The notes: generated by a model from the sequence alone, not told the origin. 64,000 bases of DNA from Gammaproteobacteria bacterium (GCA_022071965.1 JAJVIQ010000019.1:62001-126000), one strand, 5' to 3'; shown: positions 49,878-60,573, counted from the stretch's first letter. Made by a program: numbers and translations.

Positions 49878-50737
49878 GTCGATTCGGCCTCGCCGTCCTC
49901 CTCGGCCAGCCGCTGCCGGTAGATCGCCTTGCGAGCGACGCCCGTGATCTCCGCGGCTGCCGCCGCGGCCTGGCCCGGCGCGAGGTAGGCGGCCAGGATG
50001 GCAGCTACCCGCCGGCCCTCCTGGAGGGCCGGTTCGGCGGCGGGGGCGCCCTCCACACAGATCACCATCTCGCCACGGCACTGGTCCGGATCGCCCTCGA
50101 CCAGAGAGAGCAAAGAGGCCAGACGATCGGTCACGACAGTCTCGAACAATTTCGTCATCTCCCTGGCCAGGCAGACGCGTCGATCGGGCCCGAAGACCGT
50201 CTTCATGTCCCGCAGGCTCGCCCGGATCCGGTGCGGCGCCTCGAGAAAGATCATCGTACGGCGCTCATCGCGCACGGCCTCCAGAAACTGCCGGCGTGCG
50301 GACTCGGCGGCAGGCAGGAAACCCTCGAAGCTGAATCTCTCCACCGGCAGACCGCTCACGCTCAGGGCGGCGATCGGCGCCGATGCGCCCGGAACGGGCA
50401 CGACGCGGACCCCGGCCTCGCGCGCCGCGCGCACCAGCACGAGGCCGGGATCGCTGATGAGCGGCGTTCCGGCATCGGTGATGAGCGCGAGCGAGACGCC
50501 GCTGTCGAGCCTCTCCAGCAACTGCCGGGTACGCCGGCGCTCGTTGTGCGCATGCAGGGACTCCATCGCCGTGGTGATCCCGAAATGCCGCAGCAGCTTG
50601 CCACTGACGCGCGTGTCCTCGGCGAGAACGAGCTCGACCTCGCGCAGCGTCCGTAGCGCGCGCTCGCTCATGTCGGCCAGATTGCCGATGGGCGTGGCGA
50701 CCACGAACAGCGTGCCGACGCGGCGGCCGGCGTTCAT
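49874..50737 (-). CDS. rsmI: RsmI, 16S rRNA 2'-O-methyltransferase (C1402)
   Basis: 287 residues, SPOUT-unrelated tetrapyrrole-methylase fold. Opening GTLFVVATPIGNLADMS near residue 8, EDTRVSGKLLRHFGI, ALITDAGTPLISDPG near 87, and FLEAPHRI near 178. The ATG at 50737 has AAGGGGGG eight bases upstream; the frame is open to 50860 but then overlaps lpoA. It modifies the same nucleotide as RsmH. Divergent from lpoA; 30 bases separate its stop from rnpB. Confidence 0.95.
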   Translation of the reverse strand: MNAGRRVGTLFVVATPIGNLADMSERALRTLREVELVLAEDTRVSGKLLRHFGITTAMESLHAHNERRRTRQLLERLDSGVSLALITDAGTPLISDPGLVLVRAAREAGVRVVPVPGASAPIAALSVSGLPVERFSFEGFLPAAESARRQFLEAVRDERRTMIFLEAPHRIRASLRDMKTVFGPDRRVCLAREMTKLFETVVTDRLASLLSLVEGDPDQCRGEMVICVEGAPAAEPALQEGRRVAAILAAYLAPGQAAAAAAEITGVARKAIYRQRLAEEDGEAEST

Positions 50738-50854
50738 TGACACGCCCCCCCTTCTGGACGATATTCGCGCATCAACGCATATTCCCCTGACTGGCCTCGG
50801 TGCGGCGAGCCGTGCGCGCCGATGCGCCCCTGACGAACCCTCCAGCACCCGGCC

Positions 50855-52786
50855 ATGCACATCCTACACCGCCGGCTTCAGGCCCTGTCCGCGTCGCTGC
50901 TGGTCGCGACGATCGTGCTGGCGGCCTGCGCCCCCCAGCCGGCAAGGCCCGGGGCGGGCGCCGCTGACGCGCAAATTGCCCAGAAGGCCTGGGACCTGCG
51001 CCACGCCGGTGATTACCCGGGCGCGGCCGAGGAATTCCTGCGCGCTGCCCGCAGGGTGGAGGGTGAGCCCGCGCAGGTCTACAGACTGTACGCCGCCGAG
51101 ACCTATTTGAAGGGCGGCCAGACCGACCCGGCGCGCGAGATCCTGGCGGATCTGGGCCACGAACAGGCCAGCGCCGACATACAGGCCTGGGCAATGATAC
51201 TCGCCGCGCAACTGGCCATGCTGGACAGTCAACCGGAGCTCGCGGTGCAGAGCCTCGATGCCGCCAGCGGGCTGGACACCGCGGGCAGCCGCGCACGCGA
51301 CATACGAGAGCTGAAGGCGACGGCGCTGCTGCAGCTGGATCGTCCGTTGGAGGCCGTGGAGGAGCGCATCCTCATCGAACCGCTGCTCGGGGACCCGGCC
51401 GAGGTCGACGCCAATCGCCAGGCGATCTGGGAGATCGTCAACACCCTGCCGACGGAGGTCCTGCAGGGTCCGGCCGTGGGCGCGTCCGACACCGCCCGCG
51501 GCTGGATGGAGCTCGCCCTGCTCGCCCGGTCGGACACCACCGGCGCGGCGCCCGCCGCCATGGCATTCCAGCGGTGGCGGCGGAAGTTCCCGAACCACCC
51601 TGGCGAGTCGCTCATGGTCTCGCTGCACCCGGAGCTGGCTGCGGCGCAGGTCGCCACCTTCCCCGCGGCCCCCCATCGCCTCGCCCTGCTGCTGCCGTTC
51701 GAAGGCCAGGCCGCCAGTGCGGGCGACGCCGTGCGCGACGGTGTGATCGCGGCCTGGCTCGCGGACCCGCGGACCGAGAAGCCTGTGGTGGAGTTCTACA
51801 ATGCAACGCCCGGGAACGCGGCACAGGCCCTCGAAACCGCCCTGGGCGACGGGGCCGAGGTCGTGGTCGGGCCGCTGGAGAAGGGTGCCGTCGACGCCAT
51901 ACTTCGGGCGGGGGACCCACCGCTGCCGATGATCGCGCTGAACCAGTACGGCGGCGACGATCTCGCCAGGCCCGGTGTGGTGCAGTTCGCTCTCCAGCCC
52001 GAGGAGGAGGCGCGGCAGGTCGCCGAGCGGGCGCGCGCCGACGGGCACAGCCGCGCCTGGGTGATGACGCCCGATGACGCCTGGGGTGAACGGGTCTATC
52101 GCGCCTTCAGAGAGCGCTGGGAGGCGCTGGGGGGGACGATCGTCGATCGGGCCGTGTACGACAGCCTCGCGCACGATTTCGCGTCCCCCGTGAAGCAGTT
52201 GCTCGACATAGAAGGCAGTCAAAGGCGCTCTGCCGAGGTGGAGGAGACGGTGCAGCGGCCGGTGGTGAGCGAGCCGCAGGCCACCGAGAGCGCCGATTTC
52301 CTGTTCCTTGCCGCCTTCTCCCTGCAGGCGCGGCAGATACAGCCGCAGTTGCTGTTCTTCGGCGCCCGCGACCTGCCCGTCTATGCCACCTCGCACGTCT
52401 ACGTCGGGACCACGGACGCAAGCCGCGATGCCGATCTCAACGGGATAATCTTCGGCGACATGCCGGCGATAGTCGGCGACCGCAGCGCGATCGAGTCCAT
52501 GCTCAGCCCCGATCGCGCGGACCGCTCGGGAAGCTACGAAAGGCTTTTCGCCATGGGTGTGGACGCCTATCGACTGGTGCCCGAGGCGGGGACTCTGCGG
52601 CAGCACCCGGGCGCGCGCCTTCAGGGGCAGACCGGCGAGCTGAGCATCGATCCTGCCGGCGTGGTCCAGAGAACGCTTACCTGGGCCCGGTTCGTCGACG
52701 GCTTGCCCGTCCCTGCCGTCCCTGCCGTCCCCATAGGCCCTGCCCTTCCTGGCACCCCGGGTGCGCCTGCTGCCGGGTTGCCTTGA
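50855..52786 (+). CDS. lpoA: LpoA, lipoprotein activator of PBP1A
   Basis: 643 residues. Lipoprotein signal with lipobox LAAC near residue 25, helical TPR-like N-terminal domain (about 35-260), then an LppC/LpoA periplasmic-binding-protein fold (HRLALLLPFEGQAASAGDAV onward). Outer-membrane LpoA activates the synthase PBP1A through the periplasm. The last about 25 residues are a Pro/Val/Ala-rich tail encoded by an imperfect 9-bp repeat. Divergent from rsmI. The yraN start overlaps its stop. Confidence 0.93.
   Translation: MHILHRRLQALSASLLVATIVLAACAPQPARPGAGAADAQIAQKAWDLRHAGDYPGAAEEFLRAARRVEGEPAQVYRLYAAETYLKGGQTDPAREILADLGHEQASADIQAWAMILAAQLAMLDSQPELAVQSLDAASGLDTAGSRARDIRELKATALLQLDRPLEAVEERILIEPLLGDPAEVDANRQAIWEIVNTLPTEVLQGPAVGASDTARGWMELALLARSDTTGAAPAAMAFQRWRRKFPNHPGESLMVSLHPELAAAQVATFPAAPHRLALLLPFEGQAASAGDAVRDGVIAAWLADPRTEKPVVEFYNATPGNAAQALETALGDGAEVVVGPLEKGAVDAILRAGDPPLPMIALNQYGGDDLARPGVVQFALQPEEEARQVAERARADGHSRAWVMTPDDAWGERVYRAFRERWEALGGTIVDRAVYDSLAHDFASPVKQLLDIEGSQRRSAEVEETVQRPVVSEPQATESADFLFLAAFSLQARQIQPQLLFFGARDLPVYATSHVYVGTTDASRDADLNGIIFGDMPAIVGDRSAIESMLSPDRADRSGSYERLFAMGVDAYRLVPEAGTLRQHPGARLQGQTGELSIDPAGVVQRTLTWARFVDGLPVPAVPAVPIGPALPGTPGAPAAGLP
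52703..52729 (+). repeat. Imperfect 9-bp tandem repeat in the lpoA 3' end
   Basis: TTGCCCGTC, then CCTGCCGTC twice in a row, encoding a PVPAVPAVP stretch in the C-terminal tail of LpoA. In frame, so expansion or contraction would not break the reading frame. Confidence 0.6.
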
Positions 52787-53154
52787 AGCGCACCGACAGC
52801 CCCGGCGAGCGCGGGCGCCGCGCGGAGGACCTCGCCATCGCGCACCTCGTCCGCGCCGGGCTTCGGCTGCTCGAGCGAAACGTACGCGCCGGCCGCGGCG
52901 AGATCGATGTCATCATGCGCGAGGGCGCCGCCCTGGTGTTCGTCGAGGTACGCTGCCGCCGTTCCGCGAAATACGGCGGCGCCGCCGAGACCGTGGGACC
53001 GGTCAAGCAACGGCGGTTGATCGCTGCCGCGCACCGGTTTCTCCAGGCCCACAGACCGTATCGTGATTGCCCCTGCCGGTTCGACGTGGTGGAGATCCTC
53101 GGTGACGAGGGCGGTGCGGAGGTGAAATGGATCCGCGATGCGTTTCAGGCATAA
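52783..53154 (+). CDS. yraN: YraN (UPF0102) endonuclease-like protein
   Basis: 123 residues. Restriction-endonuclease-like fold of the UPF0102 family: GRRAEDLAIAHL near the start, then RAGRGEIDVIMREG, LVFVEVRCRRSA and the conserved AAETVGPVKQRRLIAAAHRFL. The E-x-D...E-V-R pattern corresponds to the nuclease-like core, with arginine where many relatives have lysine. Function unknown. The start is TTG, overlapping the lpoA stop (TTGA). Confidence 0.9.
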   Translation: MKRTDSPGERGRRAEDLAIAHLVRAGLRLLERNVRAGRGEIDVIMREGAALVFVEVRCRRSAKYGGAAETVGPVKQRRLIAAAHRFLQAHRPYRDCPCRFDVVEILGDEGGAEVKWIRDAFQA

Positions 53155-54370
<1,216 letters not shown>

Positions 54371-54377
54371 CGGGTCT

Positions 54378-54773
54378 CTACTTCACGACCTTCAGGCTTG
54401 GCTTTTTCGGCGCCGGCGAGGGCGGCGTGGTCGGCTCCTCGCCACCTTCCTCGGGGAAGACCATTCCGCGACCGTTCTCCTTCGCGTAAACCGCGCGGAC
54501 GGCAATCATCGGGACCAGGACCTCGCGCGAACTGCCGCGGAAGCGCGCGCTGAAACTCAACTGATCGCGGTCCATGACCAGGGTCTGCACGGCGGCCGGG
54601 GCGATGTTCAGAATGATCTTGCCATCCTCCACGTACTCTGCCGGCACGGAAACTCCCTGCGCCGAGGCGTCGACGAGCACATATGGCGTCATGCTGTTGT
54701 CGAGTATCCACTCGTAGAAGGCGCGCAGGAGGTAGGATTTCGGCGAGGTCATCGCCCGGTTGTTTTCTGCCAT
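54378..54773 (-). CDS. sspB: SspB ClpXP adaptor
   Basis: 131 residues from ATG 54773 (an ATG at 54752 is an alternative; the open frame to 54896 is not homologous). Core text YLLRAFYEWILDNSMTPYVL and the IILNIAPAAV segment, then a flexible acidic/proline linker and the C-terminal SLKVVK tail, which docks to ClpX. SspB delivers ssrA-tagged proteins to ClpXP. 46 bases after sspA. Confidence 0.95.
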   Translation of the reverse strand: MAENNRAMTSPKSYLLRAFYEWILDNSMTPYVLVDASAQGVSVPAEYVEDGKIILNIAPAAVQTLVMDRDQLSFSARFRGSSREVLVPMIAVRAVYAKENGRGMVFPEEGGEEPTTPPSPAPKKPSLKVVK

Positions 54774-54819
54774 GGCTGTCCGGATGCCCCCTTCGTCAAG
54801 GTGCCGATAGCGGTTGCCG

Positions 54820-55452
54820 TCAGCGCGCGCGCATGGCGCGTTCTTCCGGAGACAAGGCGGCCCGGAAGGCCGGTCGCGCGAACACGCGATCCGCATACTG
54901 GAGCAGGGCCTTGCACTGCGCCGGCGGCAACTTGATGCCGTAGTAATCCAGGCGCCACAGCAACGGCATCAGACAGCAGTCCACCAGCGACAGCTCCGGC
55001 GACAGAAAGAAAGGCTGCTGCGAGAACGCCGGCGCGATGGCCGTCAGATTGTCGCGTACCGCCTTGCGGGCATTGTTGGCCGCCACTTCGTTGCGCCCCT
55101 GCAACGCGCCGATATGACTGTACAGATCCTTCATCACCCGTTGCCGGATCTGCCGGTTGTTCGCCCTCGAGACCGGATCCACGGGCAACAGCGGCGGATG
55201 CGGGTAGCGCTCGTCGAGGTATTCCATCATCACCTGCGGCTCGTAGATGACCAACTCCCGGTCGATCAGCGTCAGCAGTGAGCCGTAGGGGTTCAGGTCG
55301 TTGAGATCCTCCGGCTTGGTCTGCTCCGTGATGAAGCAGACCTCGACGTTGACATCCTTCTCCGCCAGCACTACGCGCACCGCGTGCCCCAGCGGTTCGA
55401 GCGCGTCCGCGTAGAGCGTCATTATCGAGCGACGGGTGATCGGCAGGGTCAA
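54820..55452 (-). CDS. sspA: SspA stringent starvation protein A
   Basis: 210 residues, glutathione-transferase fold without the enzyme function. N-terminal RRSIMTLYAD and the conserved MEYLDERYPHPPLLPVDPVSR near residue 76, then FFLSPELSLVDCCLMPLLWRL. SspA binds RNA polymerase and controls stress and virulence genes. The start codon is TTG at 55452, supported by GGAGGAAG six bases upstream and by homologues starting just before RRSIMTL. Last but one gene of the petABC-sspAB run. Confidence 0.95.
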   Translation of the reverse strand: MTLPITRRSIMTLYADALEPLGHAVRVVLAEKDVNVEVCFITEQTKPEDLNDLNPYGSLLTLIDRELVIYEPQVMMEYLDERYPHPPLLPVDPVSRANNRQIRQRVMKDLYSHIGALQGRNEVAANNARKAVRDNLTAIAPAFSQQPFFLSPELSLVDCCLMPLLWRLDYYGIKLPPAQCKALLQYADRVFARPAFRAALSPEERAMRAR

Positions 55453-55480
55453 ATACGCTTCCTCCGTGTCGCGCCGCTCC

Positions 55481-56212
55481 TCAGTGGACGTCGCGCCAGT
55501 ACTCCTTCTTCAAGAGATACGCTATCCAGAAAAACCCGAACAGGAACAGCATGACCCAGAAGCCGATCTTGTAACGCACGAGCTTCGCCGGCTCGCCGAG
55601 ATAGACGAGAAAGTTCACCAAGTCGCGCACGGTCCCGGCGTAATCCTCGTCGGACTGCAGGCCCGCGCTGACCGTCTCCAGTCCGACGACGCGCGTGACC
55701 TCCCGGCCGCCCTCGACGCGGGTTTCCGTGCTCGCGCGCTTCAGGCCCTGCAGCTCCCACAGGACGTGCGGCATCGCCGTATCCGGGAAGGCGAGGTTGT
55801 TCGCCCCGGCCGGGCGCTTCGGGTCGAGGTAGAAGGTCGAAAGGAAGGTCGTCAGCCAGTCCGCGCCGCGGGCGCGCGCAATCACCGAGAGGTCAGGGGG
55901 CGCGACGCCGAACCAGGCCTCGCCGTCTTCCTTGCGCATCGCCACCTGCATGGTGTCGCCGACCTTCTCGGTCGTGAACATCATGTTCTCGGCCACCACC
56001 TTCTCGGGGATCCCGAGGTCGGAGGCGACCCGGCTGTAGCGGGCATAGCCGGCGGAGTGGCAGCTCACGCAGTAGTTCACGAACGTGCGCGCGCCGCGTT
56101 GCAGCGAGGCGCGGTTGCCGAGATCGACCTCGGCGTGCATCAGATTCTCTCCCCCGGCGGCATGCGCCCCCGTGGACAGGAGAACCAACAACGGCAGCAA
56201 TCTGAATTTCAT
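55481..56212 (-). CDS. petC: Cytochrome c1 of the bc1 complex
   Basis: 243 residues. Cleavable signal peptide (MKFRLLPLLVLLSTGAHA), heme motif CVSCH at residues 48-52, a probable distal methionine in the C-terminal third, and a C-terminal membrane anchor (IGFWVMLFLFGFFWIAYLL). Passes electrons from the Rieske protein to soluble cytochromes. The ATG overlaps the petB stop (TGATG). 28 bases before sspA. Confidence 0.95.
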   Translation of the reverse strand: MKFRLLPLLVLLSTGAHAAGGENLMHAEVDLGNRASLQRGARTFVNYCVSCHSAGYARYSRVASDLGIPEKVVAENMMFTTEKVGDTMQVAMRKEDGEAWFGVAPPDLSVIARARGADWLTTFLSTFYLDPKRPAGANNLAFPDTAMPHVLWELQGLKRASTETRVEGGREVTRVVGLETVSAGLQSDEDYAGTVRDLVNFLVYLGEPAKLVRYKIGFWVMLFLFGFFWIAYLLKKEYWRDVH

Positions 56213-57582
56213 CAGTGCGTCACCCGTTCCGGAACCGGCTTGGTCGTGTCGATCCTGCTGTAGATCGGCATGAGCAGGAAATAGGCGAAATACAGCACGG
56301 TGCAGACCTGCGCGGCGCGGGTGAGGGCGACCGTTGGAGTCTTGGTACCGAGGTACCCGAGCACCAGGAACGAGACCACGAAGACCGCGAGCGCGATCCG
56401 CGTGAGCGGCCCGCGATAACGGATGGACTTCACCTGGCTGCGATCGAGCCACGGCAGGGCGCAGAAGATGAGCACCGAAAGCCCCATCAGCACCACGCCC
56501 CAGAACTTCGCGTCGATGGTGAAATATCCGCCCACCAGCGCAAGCGCCGCGATCGGGACCACCAGCCGCCACGCGCCCTTGAACTCCTTCCAGTAAAGCA
56601 GGACCAGCAGCACGGTGCCGATGGCGACGACCCACATGAACTCGCTGGTCGTGGCGCGCAGCACCGAGTAATACGGCGTGAAGTACCACACCGGCGCGAT
56701 ATGCGACGGGGTCTTGAAGGGGTCGGCAGGAATGAAGTTGTTATGCTCGATGAAGTAGCCGCCGACCTCGGGGGCGAAGAATATGATTCCGAAATACACG
56801 ATGAAGAACCCGGCCACGCCTACGATATCCTTCACCGTGTAGTACGGGTGGAACGGGATGCCGTCGAGCGGCACGCCGTCCGGACCTTTCTTCTTCTTGA
56901 TCTCCACGCCGTCCGGATTGTTCGAGCCCACCTCGTGCAGGGCAAGGATGTGTACGACGACCAGGGCGCACAGGATGAGCGGCATGGCGACGACGTGCAG
57001 CGCGAAGAAGCGGTTCAGCGTCACGTCGCTGATGCCGAAGTCGCCGCGAACCAGCGTCGAGAGCCACTCGCCGATCACCGGGATGGCGCCGAAGAGGCTG
57101 ACGATGACCTTGGCGCCCCAGAAGGACATCTGGCCCCAGGGAAGCAGATAGCCGAAGAACGCCTCACCCATCAGCGTCAGGTAAATGAGCATGCCGATGA
57201 GCCAGATGAGCTCGCGCGGGGTCTTGTAGGACCCGTAGATCATCCCCCTGAACATGTGGAGATAGATCACCACGAAGAATGCCGAGGCGCCGGTGGAGTG
57301 CATGTAGCGGATGAACCAGCCCCATTCGACGTCGCGCATGATGTATTCGACGGACTCGAAGGCGCGTTCGGCATCGGGCTTGTAATTCATCGTCAGCCAG
57401 ATGCCGGTGCCGATCTGGATCACCAGCACCAGCAGCGCCAGCGAGCCGAAGTAGTACCAGAAATTGAAGTTCTTGGGTGCGTAGTACTTGGCCAGGTGCT
57501 CGTCCCACATCTTGGTGAGCGGGAAGCGGGCATCGACCCATTCCAGGCTCGCCGCATACCAGGGCCTGCTCACGGCCTTCAT
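56212..57582 (-). CDS. petB: Cytochrome b of the bc1 complex
   Basis: 456 residues, multi-spanning. Heme ligands H95, H109 and H196, H211, with the KDIVGVAGFF segment and the quinol-site motif as PVWY at 297-300 instead of the common PEWY, a substitution known in some beta- and gammaproteobacteria as far as I recall. It oxidises quinol at the Qo site. The ATG overlaps the petA stop (ATGA); the open frame extends far upstream but that overlaps petA. Confidence 0.96.
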   Translation of the reverse strand: MKAVSRPWYAASLEWVDARFPLTKMWDEHLAKYYAPKNFNFWYYFGSLALLVLVIQIGTGIWLTMNYKPDAERAFESVEYIMRDVEWGWFIRYMHSTGASAFFVVIYLHMFRGMIYGSYKTPRELIWLIGMLIYLTLMGEAFFGYLLPWGQMSFWGAKVIVSLFGAIPVIGEWLSTLVRGDFGISDVTLNRFFALHVVAMPLILCALVVVHILALHEVGSNNPDGVEIKKKKGPDGVPLDGIPFHPYYTVKDIVGVAGFFIVYFGIIFFAPEVGGYFIEHNNFIPADPFKTPSHIAPVWYFTPYYSVLRATTSEFMWVVAIGTVLLVLLYWKEFKGAWRLVVPIAALALVGGYFTIDAKFWGVVLMGLSVLIFCALPWLDRSQVKSIRYRGPLTRIALAVFVVSFLVLGYLGTKTPTVALTRAAQVCTVLYFAYFLLMPIYSRIDTTKPVPERVTH

Positions 57583-58172
57583 GCCGGGTTCTCCTCGTCG
57601 GCGCCGATGCGCAGGCGCGTGTCGGTGATGTACTCGTGCCGGGGAACGGGCAGGTTCGTCGGCGCCGGCATTCCGGTAAACACGCGCGCGGCGAGATCGA
57701 ACTTGGAGCCGTGGCAGGGACAGAGAAAACCGCCCTTCCAGTCCGCCTCCGGGGCATCCGGCGCGCCCGCCAGGATGAGGTTCGGAGAGCACCCGAGGTG
57801 CGTGCACAGGCCCTCGACAACCAGGTATTCCGGCTTGCGAGATCGCAACTCGTTCTTGGCGTACGGCGGCTGCTCGGAGCTGTCGGAGTTCGGATCGACC
57901 ACCCGGCCGTCCAGCCCCTTGACGCTCTGGATCATCTCCTCGGTGCGCCGCAGGATCCAGATGGGTTTCCCGCGCCACTTGGCGATCATCTTCTCGCCGG
58001 GCTGCAGCTTGCTGATATCGGCCTCGACCGGGCCGCCGATCGCCTTGGTCCGGGCGCTGGGCTCGAGATATGCCACGAACGGCACCGCCGCCGCCACTGC
58101 CCCCGCGCCGCCAACCGCACTGGCAGTCACGGTCAAGAACCGGCGGCGGTCCTTATCCACTTCATCACTCAT
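57579..58172 (-). CDS. petA: Rieske iron-sulfur subunit of the bc1 complex
   Basis: 197 residues. N-terminal twin-arginine signal (RRRFLTV) acting as membrane anchor, then a Rieske domain with ligands C123 (CTHLGC with H125 and C128) and C151 (CPCHGS with C153, H154). Membrane-bound, periplasmic head. First gene of petA-petB-petC-sspA-sspB; GGGGGAAA lies four bases before the ATG and an extended -10 promoter about 75 bases before it. Confidence 0.97.
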   Translation of the reverse strand: MSDEVDKDRRRFLTVTASAVGGAGAVAAAVPFVAYLEPSARTKAIGGPVEADISKLQPGEKMIAKWRGKPIWILRRTEEMIQSVKGLDGRVVDPNSDSSEQPPYAKNELRSRKPEYLVVEGLCTHLGCSPNLILAGAPDAPEADWKGGFLCPCHGSKFDLAARVFTGMPAPTNLPVPRHEYITDTRLRIGADEENPA

Positions 58173-58244
58173 GCTGTTTCCCCCTGAACGGACAATGCGG
58201 CCGCGCTGGGCGGGATCGATTCCGGCATTGCGTCATTTGCCGCA

Positions 58245-58253
58245 AGTATAACA
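58245..58253 (-). promoter_or_regulatory. Extended -10 promoter of petABC
   Basis: TATACT (58245-58250) on the minus strand, five of six to consensus, preceded by TGT to give the extended -10 form TGnTATACT. No clear -35 is needed for this type. The 5' UTR would be about 65 bases; the divergent degS start is 60 bases the other way. Confidence 0.55.
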
Positions 58254-58310
58254 AAATCCTCGCCAATCTAATGGCGACGAGGCGTCTTTGGAAATCTAGC
58301 GAATTCGATC

Positions 58311-59456
58311 ATGGGCGTGCCGAGCTGGATCAAGTTTTTGCTGCAATCGGTCACCGCCGGTCTGGCGGTGGCGTTCCTGGTATTGCTCGTCCGGCCGCAG
58401 TGGATGGCCGGACTGATACAGGGCGCCGACCCGGCAGGCGGCGATCAGGCGCCGCGCAGCACCTACTCCCCGGCGGTTGCCGCCGCGGCCCCCGCGGTGG
58501 TCAACATCTATACGAGCCGGTATGTCAGTCGCGAACAAAACCCCCTGTTCCGGGACCCGTTGTTCCGGCGCTTCTTCGGCGAGTACCTGCCCGAGAATCC
58601 GACGCTGCGCCGCGAGACCAGCCTCGGCTCCGGGGTGGTGGTCGACACCGCCGGATACGTCCTCACCAATCACCACGTGGTGGCCGGAGCCGTTGCCATC
58701 GAGGTCGCGCTGCACGATGGCCGATCGGCGCGCGGGAGCCTGGTCGGATCGGATCCCGACACGGATCTGGCCGTGATCCGCACCGCGATCTCCGGCCTGC
58801 CCGCCGTCAGCATCAGCGATTCCGACGCCTTGAGGATCGGTGACATCGTGCTCGCCATCGGCAACCCCTTCGGGGTCGGTCAGACCGTGACCCAGGGTAT
58901 CGTCAGCGCCACCGGGCGCAGCCGCGTCGGCATCAATACCTTCGAGAATTTCATACAGACCGATGCGGCCATCAATCCGGGCAATTCCGGCGGCGCGCTC
59001 GTGAACGTGCGCGGTGAGCTGGTGGGGATCAATACCGCGATCATGTCCCGCTCCGGGGGGTCCCAAGGCATCGGATTCGCCATCCCGGTCAACATGGCGC
59101 GCGAGGTCATGGACAGCATCATCCGCAACGGGAAGGTCGTGCGCGGCTGGCTGGGTGTCGAATCCTACGACCTCACGCCGGAGGCGCGCGCGGCCCTCGG
59201 GATCGGCGGCAGCGGCGGCGCGATCGTCAAGGGCGTGGTGATGAACGGCCCGGCGGATGACGCGGGCATGCAGCCCTACGACGTCATCACCCACATCAAC
59301 GGCGAGGTCGTGCAGAGCGCCAGCCACGAAATGAGTCTCATCTCTCGGCTGCAACCCGGAACCGCCGCGCAGCTGACGATCGTGCGGCAGGGCCGGACGC
59401 TCGACCTGCAGGTGGTGGTGATCCAGCGGCCCAGGCAGAGCTTCACGACCGGATAG
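58311..59456 (+). CDS. degS: DegS/AlgW-type trypsin-like periplasmic serine protease with PDZ domain
   Basis: 381 residues. One N-terminal membrane helix (about 8-28, no cleavage), trypsin-like domain with triad H122 (TNHHVV), D152 (DTDLAV) and S226 (GNSGG), and one PDZ domain at the C-terminus. It belongs to the HtrA group that senses misfolded outer-membrane proteins and starts sigma-E release (DegS; AlgW in Pseudomonas). Located between petA and hisC as in Pseudomonas. No ribosome-binding site stands out before the ATG. Confidence 0.92.
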   Translation: MGVPSWIKFLLQSVTAGLAVAFLVLLVRPQWMAGLIQGADPAGGDQAPRSTYSPAVAAAAPAVVNIYTSRYVSREQNPLFRDPLFRRFFGEYLPENPTLRRETSLGSGVVVDTAGYVLTNHHVVAGAVAIEVALHDGRSARGSLVGSDPDTDLAVIRTAISGLPAVSISDSDALRIGDIVLAIGNPFGVGQTVTQGIVSATGRSRVGINTFENFIQTDAAINPGNSGGALVNVRGELVGINTAIMSRSGGSQGIGFAIPVNMAREVMDSIIRNGKVVRGWLGVESYDLTPEARAALGIGGSGGAIVKGVVMNGPADDAGMQPYDVITHINGEVVQSASHEMSLISRLQPGTAAQLTIVRQGRTLDLQVVVIQRPRQSFTTG

Positions 59457-59487
59457 CCGCTCGCCGGCCGGTGCCGGACAACGGTGC

Positions 59488-60573
59488 TCAGGCGGAGTCG
59501 AGGACGCGGCGCAAGGCGGTGATGAACCGCTCGTTCTCGCCGGGGGTGCCGACCGTCACGCGCAGGCACTCACGAAGCAGAGGGTGTGCGCCGTCGAGCA
59601 CCTTGATCAACACGCCCTGCTCCCTCAAGCCGTCGAACACGGCGCGCGCGCCCTTTCCGGTGCGGAACAGCAGGAAGTTCGCGCGGCTGGGCCAGACGAC
59701 GATCCCCGCCAGTTCCCGCAGGCGCTGGTACAGCGCCTCGCGATCGGCGCGGATCTGCGCGGTCTGCTCGCGCAGCAGATCGGCGTGCTCGAGGATGAAG
59801 GCCGCGCTCGCCTGGGAGAGAACGTTGATGTTGTAGGGCAGCCTGACCTTGTTGATTTCCTCCAGCCATTCCGCCGGACCGAACAGCATGCCGATGCGCA
59901 ACCCGGCGAGGCCGGCCTTGGAGAGGGTCTGCATCACGACCATGTTCTCGTGCCGGTACACGTCGTGCAGCCAGGTCTCGCCTGCGAACGGATGATAGGC
60001 CTCGTCGATCACGACCAGTCCGGGCGCCGCGGCGAGGATCCGCTCCACGGCGAGGCGATCGAAGAGGTTCCCGGTCGGGTTGTTGGGGCAGGCGAGGAAA
60101 ACCACGGCGGGCTGGTGCTCGGCAATGGCGCGGCAGGTGGCGTCGGCATCGAGCGCGAAGTCCTCCGCGCGCAACGGCACGCCCACGAAGCGGAACCCCA
60201 GCACCTCGGCGATCATGCGATACATGACGAACGTCGGTTCCGGGGCGAGGATCGTCCGACCCGGCCCGGTCACCGTCATGGCGATGATCTGGATGAGCTC
60301 ATCGGAGCCGTTGCCGAGCAGGACGGGCGCATCCTCCGCCATCCCCGCGTACCGCCGCAGCCCGCTCTTCAGCTCCTCGGACTCGGGGGAGGGATAACGA
60401 TTGATCGCCACGTGGCGCAACCGCTCGAACCATTCGCTCACCAGCGGAGCGGGCCAGGTGTACGGATTCTCCATCGCGTCGAGCTTGACCAGGCCGCTCG
60501 CATCGGCGACATGGTAGGCCCTGAGCCGGCGCACCGGCGGGCTCACCCAGCGCTCGATGAGCCCGCGATTCAT
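59488..60573 (-). CDS. hisC: Histidinol-phosphate aminotransferase
   Basis: 361 residues, PLP enzyme. Substrate region [12 protein letters not shown] near residue 29, the [10 protein letters not shown] loop, the VIDEAYHPF segment and the PLP lysine in [13 protein letters not shown] (about 222). Converts imidazole-acetol phosphate to histidinol phosphate. The ATG overlaps the hisD stop (ATGA); open frame upstream is shadow inside hisD. Confidence 0.97.
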   Translation of the reverse strand: MNRGLIERWVSPPVRRLRAYHVADASGLVKLDAMENPYTWPAPLVSEWFERLRHVAINRYPSPESEELKSGLRRYAGMAEDAPVLLGNGSDELIQIIAMTVTGPGRTILAPEPTFVMYRMIAEVLGFRFVGVPLRAEDFALDADATCRAIAEHQPAVVFLACPNNPTGNLFDRLAVERILAAAPGLVVIDEAYHPFAGETWLHDVYRHENMVVMQTLSKAGLAGLRIGMLFGPAEWLEEINKVRLPYNINVLSQASAAFILEHADLLREQTAQIRADREALYQRLRELAGIVVWPSRANFLLFRTGKGARAVFDGLREQGVLIKVLDGAHPLLRECLRVTVGTPGENERFITALRRVLDSA

